From NCBI GenBank assembly GCA_009733575.1, contig ML769780.1, forward strand, positions 1 to 56,792: 56,792 bases of DNA. The letters are read 5' to 3'. The notes beneath the pieces were generated by a model that was not told the origin of the DNA, ran no database searches, and worked only from the letters and a program-made list of their open reading frames with translations. Numbering within the stretch: position 1 is the stretch's first letter; each line of letters begins with the position of its first letter. The position numbers were made by a program, and so were the translations under genes. Source of the DNA: Gymnopus androsaceus JB14 (taxonomy: Eukaryota; Basidiomycota; Agaricomycetes; Agaricales; Omphalotaceae). Shown here one piece after another: positions 31,584 through 41,880 of this stretch.

Positions 31584-33194
31584 ATGACACCAGAGGAGTC
31601 AGAACAAACTGCAGCTGTAGGAACTGCAATCTTCCACAATATTTCTAACCTGATATTTTCCACCGGACTTTTCGGTAAGCAGTATAAGTTAGGCATCAGG
31701 CACAAGCAGGTCCATTGCATGCCTGAGCACTTTAGTATCGAAAATGCAAGAAAATGCATCAGAAATTGCATGTTGTCCATTCTAAAAATATGGCCTTGAG
31801 GGATCCTTGCGAGGACCCCAATGGAGGACTCTTCAGGGCCAGATTTTGAATTTGGAACGTTGGCGATTTCTTGATGCATTTTCTTTATTTTTGATGAATT
31901 TTTTGGCTCATCATGTGGTGTCCCCGTTTGTTCCTGATGCTTACAAGGGGGATGGACGCTTATTCAATTGATTTCAAACAGGGGCCTATATACTGGCTTT
32001 CATCATTAGCATGCATATTATTTTGTGCGCTTAAGTATTGCCCTGGTCCATATTCTGTTATACTAACACCTATTTGAAACCACAATGTAGGCAAAGGAAA
32101 CATAATGGACCGGCACATAAAGCCTTGATTGCACTCCTTCTGGGGGGATTTGTAATGTCAGCTCTTTTGGCTTGTGCATCTTGTGTAGGCAATTTGCTCC
32201 AGGTCAAATCTGCTTTTGTGGTGTCACTTTCGGGGGGTGTCTTAACACAAGAAAAGGCTGCCAGCTTGAAAGCTGTGCCAATGATCAGTCTACAAGAATG
32301 GTCTGGGAATTTTATTGTGAATTTTACTTAAATCATCCATCTTGGGCATGAAAATTGATATTTTATCCGGCATACAGATCTTGATTGCTGATATTGCTAT
32401 TATTTGGAGAGCTTGGGTACTCTGGGCAGAAAATAAGTTGATTAAATGCATGCTGATGATTATCCTACTGGCAGACATTGGTGGTCTCTTTTGCCATATG
32501 TCCCTGACATACATACTGACATTGGAGACTACTCAGGCATCAACATTGCTGATCCTATTGCTGACACAAAATTAGATATCAGCTTAAACATTAACATTAA
32601 TGCTGTAACCTTGGACTGGGTTAGTGCTGTGCTCAATCTGACAGTAAATATTGTTGCAACACTCCTGATAGCTCATCGGGCATGGTGGGATTGGGCTCCT
32701 GGTTCACTTTCAAGATACTTATTACATGCATTGTTTTAGGACACATCATCAATTCACTTGTGCAACATTGCGCAACAAGAAAACACAAGTGGAAGCAATC
32801 CTTTTACTTATGGTTGAGTCTGGCGCAATTTTTGGTGTGGTACAGGTCTGTTATTTTGCAAGTGTCAGGAAATACCCAGGCTATAACTTTTATGAAAGAT
32901 AGCCATCATTATCTTCAATATCCTGGACATTCAAGCAGCCAGCTTTTCCCCTGTTGATAGTGCCACTGCCTTGCTTGAAGTACTATATATATGCATTGCT
33001 GTAAGTCTGATTCCATTCTAATATCAAATTTGAATATTTGATATATATTATTCAATCTTGTTTTCTTTCTTCTATAGGCCCTGAATCCAGTTGCTCTTGT
33101 AATCTTGATTCAAACAGGAAACACCTATGAGCACAGTTCTCATTTGGAAGATGTCACTTCCCAGGAGTTTAATTCAGTCCCAAATATCAACTAA
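31584..33194 (+). CDS. Multi-pass membrane protein, Agaricomycete-expanded family (8 exons, 315 aa)
   Basis: Exons by hand: 31,584-31,674; 31,982-32,024; 32,091-32,316; 32,378-32,480; 32,537-32,684; 32,740-32,861; 32,903-33,000; 33,078-33,194; the sum is 948 nt, an exact open frame. The N-terminus MTPEESEQTAAVGTAIF precedes membrane segments including AYILAFIISMHIIL, HKALIALLLGGFVMSALLA, ILIADIAIIWRAWVLWAEN, LIKCMLMIILLADIG, LDWVSAVLNLTVNIVATLLI, VEAILLLMVESGAIFGVVQV, and a last helix ALNPVALVILIQTGN before YEHSSHLEDVTSQ. I count about seven helices. This matches a lineage-expanded family of fungal membrane proteins of unknown role; a receptor function is only a guess. The first intron is long (about 307 nt), the others 41-77 nt. 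It appears intact. Confidence 0.82.
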
Positions 33195-33540
33195 AAAAAT
33201 AGAGTTCACTAGGCGGCAGGTTTAGGCTTTATTTTTGACTGCCCTTGATTTTGTTTAGATATTTTCACACTAGATACTACTAGGCTTTTGCAAAATATCC
33301 CAATAAATGTCATGGGCCGTTTTGCAAAAGATTGCGATAACTTATAGGACTTGTTGTGAATGGCTTACGGATGTTGCTGCCGGTGTTTCAGCACCACGGC
33401 GCACACACAAGGGGTGTTTATCACAAAGGGCGGTTTGGATTCAAAAAATGATATGTCTACTGTACATGGTGAATCTTAGCTACTTATATACTAAAAGGAT
33501 TGCTGTGCAATGCACAGTATCACTGTGGAGCTGTGCTCCA

Positions 33541-34151
33541 GGCTCTAGTGATGTGCCGGCCCAGCTTTGGCCTGCGAGCCCCGGCTTTGGCCCACAGGCC
33601 CTTGGCTTTGGCCTGGAGAAATTGAAGCCGGGCCCTACTAGGAGGGCTCCGGCTTGGCCCGGCCTGGCTTTGGCCTAAGCCGCGGCTTTTCAGGTGGCTG
33701 TGCATACATCCTGTATGTGGAAATCTTTGAAAAATTCTTGAAGCAAGGTCTTACAGGGAGCCATGTATCATAATTGATATTGTAATTAAAGCTTATACTA
33801 TCACTGGTAACTGAAAGGGAGCATCAAAGGAACTTTCATAATTGAATATTACTGTCCCAAAATGGAAAGACAAAGCTAGCAATGTGCCGGAACTGGAATT
33901 TACACTCGAAATGTTAAACAATGAATTCCGATCATTCAAGAGTGTACAAATAGGCTGGGAAATTTCACAAAAAATGACATTATATACCTGCGAAAAATAG
34001 CTGAAAAGCCCCGGCTCAGGGCTTGAAAAATCTGAAGCCGGGCCAAAAGCCGTCTCAGGCCAAAGGTTAGGGCCCGGCTTTTGATGGCCTGGCTTGGCTT
34101 GGCTTGGCCCAGCCCACGGCTTTCAGGCCGAGCCAGCACATCACTAGAGCC
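33541..34151. mobile_element. hAT-like non-autonomous element filled with GGCTTTGGCC words
   Basis: The ends are GGCTCTAGTGATGTGC and its exact inverse GCACATCACTAGAGCC. Inside each end are about 150 bp of GGCTTTGGCC / AAGCCGGGCC reiterations, arranged as an inverted pair around a 280 bp AT-rich centre. No coding content. It lies 350 bp after the membrane-protein gene. Confidence 0.75.
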
Positions 34152-34929
34152 TTCAGCTGTGGAAAATGATCAGTTATATGAACATAGAATGCACAGTGGA
34201 ATGCACAGTATCATTGTGGAGCTGCACTTCTGCTGTGGAAAATGATCAGTTACTGCTGAATGCACAGTGTTGTACAGTAAGTATGAGAATATGTGCATAT
34301 ATGCGCTGTAATTGCACATTAAGTATGTGAAAATGCGGAATGTATACTAATGAATGTGTGGGATTGTTTGTACTATCAGTATTGCAATCTTATCCCATAA
34401 TGTCATCCAATGCAGGGGATGAGAGCTCCTTCATATCAACTTTGAGCCTTCAGCTCACTGCATACTTGATTGTCAAAGTTGGCAAAGGCCTGAAGAAGAT
34501 ATTGGTCCTGAAGAAAGATGTTGGGGTGAAACCCAAACAGATAGAATTCATGTTCACCACAGAGGATGACTGTATACACTGAGATATTTGCAGATTGTAG
34601 GAACATCAGGGCCATGATCAAGGAATAGTGCAGAGATCCTGACTTTCAGATCATCTGAATAGTGGTAGAGCAAGAAATACTACTGTGATGATTGCCACTG
34701 GAGCTGCCTGGTCGCTGATACTTGTTGAAAGATACGCTCGCGATCATGGATACATGATCAGGTACTTTGTACCATGATATTCAACATCGGCTTACCTGTA
34801 GTCCCTATCGCTCTGCATACTACTGCTTTACTGTCCTCTCAGACAATACTAAGCTCTCTCACACAACTGTTTCACTCCTCAAGCCTTACACTTGGTTAGT
34901 AATGTGATTTCACCATTTGTCTCACTTGC

Positions 34930-35520
34930 TGTTCAACAATACTGAGGTATGTGCTCAATTTTATTTTATTTTTGTATTCCACAGACCAACAAAAAGTGCT
35001 GTAAGAAGGAAATAAATTCAGACTGACAGAACCTTGAACTTTCCGCAAACGTCTGATATGATATTTTTTGGATAGGTTCTGATGCAATCAAGTTCAGCCT
35101 ATCCAAAAACATAAATTACTGGAGCTGTCTGAATAATTTTCTGAAATGAATGCTTAGATGGTATACCATTTCAGCAGTCCCGAAATGGAATACTTTGGCC
35201 GGCTTCTGTTATCTATGTTTTCGGGTCAGCTGAAGCAGATTACTTCAGTTCCTGTCCAAAAACAGTCATTTCAGATGTTTATGGAAAGTTCAAGCTTCAA
35301 TTGGTCTGAATTTATATCCATCTTAGGTCCTAAGAAATATTCTTTTTATATAATAACCTCAAAAAGTACATTTCCCTTATGTATTGAGTTTATTTATTTC
35401 CCACAATACTTCAGTCAGACTTAAGCATAATTATTGGTAGTGTGTATATTACTGATCCACTGGGTTTGAATTTTAGCACACCATCTTCATTTTAAGTATA
35501 GGATAGGATATAGGATTTAA
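34930..35520 (-). repeat. Dispersed repeat R1, copy 3 (inverted)
   Basis: On the minus strand it carries the same blocks as 6,365-6,485 and 25,850-26,090, and it joins the two partial copies into one longer unit. It ends about 30 bp before the stop codon of the GGPP synthase gene, so it forms that gene's 3' flank. Confidence 0.6.
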
Positions 35521-35551
35521 GTGTAGGGTTATGCAAATATAGAGAAATATA

Positions 35552-37047
35552 TTACAAGTTATATACCAAGTCTTTGCCAACATGGAGCTTACCGATGATG
35601 TCCTCGAGGATATGATTGGGTCCAAGAGTGACCATTTCTTTGCGGATGAGACTCTCCAAGTGCTCCAACGAATCCACGGTGTATTTGAGTGACTTTGTTG
35701 TATACTTCAAGTACTTTATGATCTCATACTTCGGTCCAGGCGTTTTGGGCCGCTGGCATAACGTATCTAAATTAGCTAATGAGTACCAGTGGTCGTACCG
35801 TGACGGCAGGTGTCATTACACACCAAGAATGCGAGTGTCAAACATATCTGCATTTATTCCATGGATTATCGGAAAAGAGAACTTGCCCTCCTCTAGGTCC
35901 TGTGAAAAAACACTTCGTTAGCACGCCTGTAACTACTTATACATGGATAGAAATTTGGTATGAACCTCAGCAAAGCCCTTAGCATCGGCATACTACAAGA
36001 CTTTAATTAAAGCCCATGTTTGATTTGAATAACCAGTCACCTCTTCGTTTATAAGATTTAGTAGGTCATCTCTGATTTGAAAGTAAACACCGAGCAAATT
36101 GACCAGAGTGATATAACTCGATGGTGGAGCAGAGCATTCGCAAGAACAAGCAATCAACAGCCTGATTGCTAGCCTGAAAAGACCACTCGTTTCTGGAACA
36201 CGCTGAATTAATTTGAATCAGAGATGAAAGAAAATACATACTTTTGTTGGCCATGTCTATATACTCCATCTCCGTGGGGCACTTTAATGTATCTCTCCAG
36301 AATATCTCTATTCCTTGGCCCGCGTAAAGATTGATCAGCTCCGCTATTGACAAAAATGATCAGTGGAATGACCATTCTTCGTAGATTCTAGGTACCATTG
36401 AGTATTCCATGCAGAGTCGGAGTAGCGATATCGCATCCCAGAGATTCAACTAATCGGTGAGCCAATTCAATGACGTGGTTTGCGGCATTGATGGTCCAAG
36501 CGACTCCATAAACCTCGAAGGGGCATAAGTAACGATGTCAAATAATGTGAACCAGCTACCTTGTGCGCCGCTGCATGAAATATATACCTGAGCGCATAGT
36601 CTTCTTGTTATTCGATTGAGACTCACTCGGTTTTCCTCGTCTTAAATCGGAATTGTCTTGAATATCGTCAAGACTGGCATAACAAAGTCAATATATGGAT
36701 GAACTGCAATAGGAACCTACGCACAGAAGACTTGCGTTGTGTAGCATTTCGGTGATTTGAATGATGATGTCCAGTTTTGCTTGCGGGCTTGTGAACCACT
36801 CGTTGAACCCTTGTAGAAGAAGGGTGCGTGTCCTGTGGCACATATGCGCATTGGAATGATGCCAGTGTCCAAAAAAAACTGACAGACCTTTTTCCAGGAT
36901 TGGTCTCGACGTGACGGAAGGGCTTCAGTAATATCTGAAGCGTAGCAATGTCAATAGGAGCCAAGATTTTTTGAAGTAGTGAAATACCTCTTCATCGGCT
37001 TCAGATACCACAGAAGGGGAGGACAAAATGTTGAGATAGTCAAGCAT
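35552..37047 (-). CDS. Geranylgeranyl diphosphate synthase (11 exons, 320 aa)
   Basis: Exons (high to low coordinate): 37,047-36,988; 36,934-36,888; 36,832-36,725; 36,673-36,627; 36,570-36,560 (11 nt); 36,513-36,396; 36,343-36,242; 36,192-36,041; 35,992-35,966; 35,899-35,824; 35,766-35,552; the sum is 963 nt, open throughout. Landmarks: [24 protein letters not shown], first Asp-rich motif [14 protein letters not shown] with the chain-binding Arg pair, [20 protein letters not shown], second Asp-rich motif [29 protein letters not shown]. This is a complete trans-prenyltransferase that would make GGPP from FPP and IPP in the cytosol or peroxisome. Length and motifs fit fungal GGPP synthases. It may be the housekeeping copy or a pathway-specific paralogue; context suggests the latter. 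Confidence 0.93.
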
Positions 37048-37090
37048 GGCCGGCTGAAGATTTTAGATGTGGAGTCGATGAGTTCATGCG

Positions 37091-37100
37091 CTCTTTATAG
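37091..37100 (-). promoter_or_regulatory. TATA-like box of the GGPP synthase gene
   Basis: CTATAAAGAG on the minus strand lies about 45 bp before the start codon, which would give a short 5' leader. Confidence 0.45.
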
Positions 37101-37619
37101 CTACTAACTCAACTCCGACGAATTGGTTGCCCATTTTTTTACAAGCAGCTGGGATGATGATACTTATTACTTAGACGGGATTTGCAGTATGGGTCTATGA
37201 ATAAACTAAAATCATCGACTGGTCAATTCATTTGTTGTCCATACCTGTCATACCCGATGAGGCCCCCAGAACTACCTTGAACCTTGAACCTTTGTCCGAA
37301 AAGCGTATTTTAAGTCGTGATTTTGGCCATTGTCTTCTCCTATTACAGCGTATTTGAGGCCAAAAAATTTGCTTCCCTGTCCCAATATAGCGTACTTTAG
37401 GTTGGCGCGCGGAAAAATTGTAAGGTATCTCGGCCAAAGATGTATGAAGCATGAAGCGCTGAAGCGCTGAAGAACGTGTTCCAGTCTCTTGAAAGTATGT
37501 ACAGGCTAGTAGGGCTTGCTCAGGATTATTTTTGGATTATTATTTTTCGCCGGTTTCTTTCGAATCCACAGCTGACTTGAGTTTCTGGGGGCCTACACGA
37601 TGTATTTTATTCTTCGAGA

Positions 37620-38620
37620 TTGCAGTTAGAAGGATGGAAGCCCGAAGGTCCGATACATGCGCACTTTTACTCATTTCTGTCAATGCAAATACCTCTGTTG
37701 GAAGCTTGAACTTTTACCAATACTAGTATCACCCGCAACTTCAAACCCGCTGGCCGATCCCCGTGTTGTAAGTATTGAAAGCTTTGGCTGATTAACAATC
37801 CGGAACTCGTCAGGTATTATGGAATATTCTTGCTGCCCAGTGTCAACTCTAATGCATGGTGAGCCGGGATCCAATCTTCACCGCTCAGAAGTTTTATTAA
37901 GTACTTCCTAAAAGTTTCAATGAAGCTGTCTAAATTAAATACTAAAATAGTAAGTAGGCAATGACTAAGAATATTACAATAATATAGCTAAATGTGCAGA
38001 GGCACTTATTCAAAGTATCTCTCAATTGATATCTACATCAAAATTTGCATAAGCTTGGCGTATCAAAAAAAATATATCCGCGGGTATGGGTGGCACTATA
38101 AACGGAAACATCATTGCCGAATTTGAAACATCTACTTCTTAAGTTGATTGACAACAGTTATGTCTATCGTAAAGTTGGAAGCCTGGAATCTTGAATTTTG
38201 TCCAGATACATGCGCAATGAATTTTCTCTGTCAATGCAGATGCCTCGGTTAGACTCCTAGGCTGGATGCCGGGATCCGATGTAGCATCGCTGAATTATAA
38301 TACTAATATACTAATATAGCTACATGTTCAGAGGCACTTATTCAAGGTTTTTCTCAGTTAATATCTACGTCAAAATTTGTATATATATAACCTCTGGCGG
38401 ATATAAAAATATCCGCGGGTATGGGAGTGGCACCATAAATGGAAACATCATTGCCAAACTCGAATCATCGTGATTGGCAATGGCTATATCCACAGTCTAT
38501 CGTGATGTTGGAAGTCTGGAGACTTGAAAAATGTCCAGATACATGTGCACTGAATTCTCTCTGTCTAATATAAATGCCTCGGTTGGAGATCCCATGTAGC
38601 ATGCACTTCACGGTTCAACT
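37620..38620 (+). repeat. Tandem repeat in the divergent promoter region
   Basis: A unit of about 320 bp is present twice (about 37,960-38,280 and 38,285-38,610) with a partial third copy near 37,620-37,720. Shared blocks include GCAGAGGCACTTATTCAA, ATATCCGCGGGTATGGG, AAACATCATTGCC, TGTCCAGATACATG and GATGCCTCGGTT. It fills most of the spacer between the GGPP synthase and the divergent unknown gene. Confidence 0.75.
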
Positions 38621-38656
38621 AAAAAATTTTGATACCCATTCAACCAGCACATCACT

Positions 38657-38663
38657 TATAAAA
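38657..38663 (+). promoter_or_regulatory. TATA box of the 615-aa gene
   Basis: CTTATAAAAGC lies about 85 bp upstream of the start codon at 38,743, at the end of the tandem-repeat region. Confidence 0.55.
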
Positions 38664-38742
38664 GCAACATCCAAAGCAAGATCCTCCAGCTTGCTCAAGT
38701 ATCAAGTTTCGCCTTCATCTGCCCTTCGCTGAACACTTCAAG

Positions 38743-40755
38743 ATGAACACTGTGCGATATTTGATTTATTCTACGTTCGACTGCTTGCTGAAATATCTTA
38801 TCTTTTCTAGACCTCTTGTAAAAAAAATGTATCTGCTGCGACAATTATCAAGAATAATATTCACACTGATGTACGACTCCCCCTCATCGAGACACTTATT
38901 GGAGCTGAAATGAACTTTTTCAGACAAAAGGGGAATGTATTGTGCTCACTGCCAAAGATTATGGCAACACAAACACGCCTAATATTGTAGGACCATCATT
39001 CACCTCTCTCCATGTCCATTGTAGCTGATGGGTGTTTAGACCAGTGGTATAGAAAGTGCATGCATTGCACTCGAGCTCGCACTTGCCAACGAGGCCTCAA
39101 CAGTTAATAAGAATGTGATTGATCGTGTACGACGCGACTCGGAACGCTCCTCCATCGCAGGATGGGATGCACTCTCGAGCGTCGCTCCAATCATTCACCT
39201 TCCCCCTCGCATGATCAAGGATGTTGTGGTTTGCCAAGATGTATATGAGCGCATTCGCCAAGGAGTCGAGAACGATGTCATTCGTCGGGTCAATGGACTG
39301 GAGATGTTAATCACTCGTGATCCCAGCCCCGACTCGCTCCATGAAATCGGGCCCAAGACCAGCACAGGCGGGAGGGTTTGGATGCATAACTCTGAATATA
39401 TGGACATCTACCGCCGAGGCTGGGGCAATATTGGCTTTGGTCCCATGGGTCCTCTCATCACATATGGGATCCTCTTCGGTAGCGTCATTGCGAGCCCAAA
39501 AGACGTTGTCGACGTTGATTCAGTCAATCTTCTCGGATCCGTTGATTACGACTTGGACCGCGACGAGGGGCATCATGGTGGCTTTTTGTATGCGATGGCT
39601 GTTGCAGACAAGTATGGAAAGGAGATCGGAACGAAAATGCAGGGAACCATTTTCGCTGCACTCATCAACTACGACATTCAAGTGTTTGTGCGTCCGATCC
39701 AGGAGAGATGGGTAGAAGGAAATGGTGGGGCGTCAAATTTGGGTCCAGCTGACGTATCTCCCGAGGACTGGGTGGCTCTCACCGTTGGAGATTGTGCTAT
39801 CCTCTGCCCAGCGGCATACCAGGACAACAGTCTCTACGAGAGCACTAGGGCAGGTTTATTTGTAGGGACTGTCGTCTCAAACAGTCACGATTTCCTCTTC
39901 GACCGTGCTTGTTCCAATCGAATGTCAGCTGTCATGTATGCTTCCGCAGCTGGGGTGGCACAATACTCAGTCCATTGTGCTTTTTCCACCTCCACTATTG
40001 ATGCCTTGGTCCAACGCGTCGGCCGCGATGGTACCGTCATATATGGTGATGTGGCAGGTGTAGCCACAGCAGCATGGGCTCCGTTCAACACTCGCTACAG
40101 GTCGTGGCAGAGATTAGTCAAGTACACGCGGCTGCTTTCTAGATCCTCCTCGCCTGAAGCTACAAGGCTTCTCGCTGCATCGCGCCGAGATGTAGTGCTC
40201 TCCGGATTCGACGTCAATGATATCTCTGGTTCCTGGGCGCGCGCAATGACTGTCGGTGCTGAGGATCTTCTTCGGGACAGAATCACCAGTTCTTATAAGC
40301 CATCAGCCACTACCGAACTTCTTGATATACCCGGCATGGTCCCTCCAGAATTATGCTCCCCTTGCACTATGCTATTCAAAAAAGCTATCACTAATGTCGA
40401 CAACTTCTCCGCAATCGATGGACTTTCGGATGATGTCGTATCCTCTAGAGCTGTGGCATTGGCTGCGGGGATTCGCCGTGTATGTCTAGCAGCCTGTGAC
40501 AGAGAGTTCTGTGATGTATGTGCATGTCGTGTCGGGTTCTGGGCTGACTATGCATCGTATATGGTTCTTACCTCACTTATGACGACTGCCTACAAGTTGC
40601 CACCTGCGGAATGGGTCAAAGAGTGCTATGCGGTTTGGGCGGTCACTGTTTCTCCCGTCTCTATCATGACTATACTTTCCGGATTTGATTTGATGTGCGA
40701 GTTGAAGCTGGGAGAGGACGATGCCATGGGGATTAGAGATGTTATTGATTTCTAG
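38743..40755 (+). CDS. Unknown protein, 615 aa, divergent from GGPP synthase (4 exons)
   Basis: Exons: 38,743-38,751 (9 nt); 38,811-38,870; 38,924-38,986; 39,040-40,755; 1,848 nt, exact frame. All three introns are phase 0 and confined to the first 44 codons; the remaining 571 codons are one exon, unlike the intron-dense neighbours. The protein starts MNTTSCKKNVSAATIIKNN, has no signal peptide and no clear membrane helix. Landmarks: PPRMIKDVVVCQDVYERI, NIGFGPMGPLITYGILFGS, VDYDLDRDEGHHGGF, SPEDWVALTVGDCAILCP, NVDNFSAIDGLSDDV, and a C-terminal Cys cluster CLAACDREFCDVCAC. I recognise no family: no terpene-cyclase DDxxD plus NSE pair, no P450 haem loop, no Rossmann motif. It could be a new pathway enzyme, or a domesticated protein of viral or bacterial origin. 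Its own TATA box and intact frame suggest a live gene. Confidence 0.85.
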
Positions 40756-41785
40756 TATCTAACTACACTGCCCAATGTTTTGTCTAATAGATCATAGAGT
40801 TGTTTCGGTACAATATTGTTAGGATCATCTTGCATGCGTTTGACAGCGTGCTGCATTACAGCTAGATCTTGGAGTTAGAAACATAAGTTTAAGAGCCTCG
40901 GGTGGCCTGGACGATAAAATTAAAATTAAAAAGACTATTTCGACACATTGAATGGTACATTAGCGAGGAAATATCACGGAAAATGTGTACAGGATGTATT
41001 ACTAACCTTTACCACTTCAAATCCAGCGTCCATTTCATCCATCCCCTCCCTCTACGTCCGTTGAACTAATCTTCGACGTCGCCGTCTTCTTCCTTCCTAC
41101 CGATCGACTTTAGCTTCAGATCTATGTGAAATAATCTCAAGAAAGGTGGTCGAAGAGGTTTCGCGTTGGTATCTAAGGAGCGGTTGTAGTATAAGTAGGA
41201 GAAGCAGAGTGCAGAGGTGCTTATCGGACGAGAAAGCATTGAACGGCGATGGGTGTCTATTACAATGTTCAAAGATGGAAATATGCAAGTGTGAAATAAA
41301 GAGCAGTGTTAGCTGGTTACGGAGGTAGAGTCTATAGGATCACCCACCAGTGACCAGCTGTATTTGTTCAGAATCCCGGATGGTTTGCATTTCATGCATT
41401 TGGCACGTGCGCAAGCGTCGTTCACTCCGTTTCGAGAAGCGGTAGATTTGGGCTACGGAGGTGAGAGGTCAAGGTTTAAAACCCGAAATTTGAGACTCGG
41501 TGTTGGATAAGTACTCCGCACGGTATTGTACGCTTTGACACTTCCTTTTACATACTCTTACTGTCTTTCTGGTTTCCTGAGATTCCGCTTACCTAGCTGA
41601 TCATATGATTGACTGATATACCTGAGCCATCGACTCCTGACTCCATCAGCTGTACCACTACTGATCCACCTGATGCTGATTGTTATCTTACACCCTCAAG
41701 AAACGAGGCAGATCTGACATCCGAATGATATGATACGCTTTGACCGGCAACATCAATGAAATGACTTAATCCGCTATATCACAAA

Positions 41786-41880
41786 TTAAGTATGCTGAGA
41801 TGGTTAAAGGGGCTAGATTCGGGTCGCAAGTTTGTTAATTATCTCATTCATGGCGCAGGTTCAACTCCCACTCTTGTCGT
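41786..41880 (+). repeat. tRNA-Leu-like degenerate segment
   Basis: GCTGAGATGGTTAAAGGGGC resembles a D arm with A box, AGATTCGGGTCGCAAG sits where the leucine anticodon arm would be, a long variable region follows, then a B-box-like CAGGTTCAACTCC and a T-arm remnant. The acceptor and T stems do not pair properly, so it is a tRNA pseudogene or retroposon head. Confidence 0.45.

Noticed and set aside
38743..40755. Calling the 615-aa protein a terpene synthase
   Set aside because: No DDxxD plus NSE pair or DxDD motif can be placed; only its position next to a GGPP synthase points that way.
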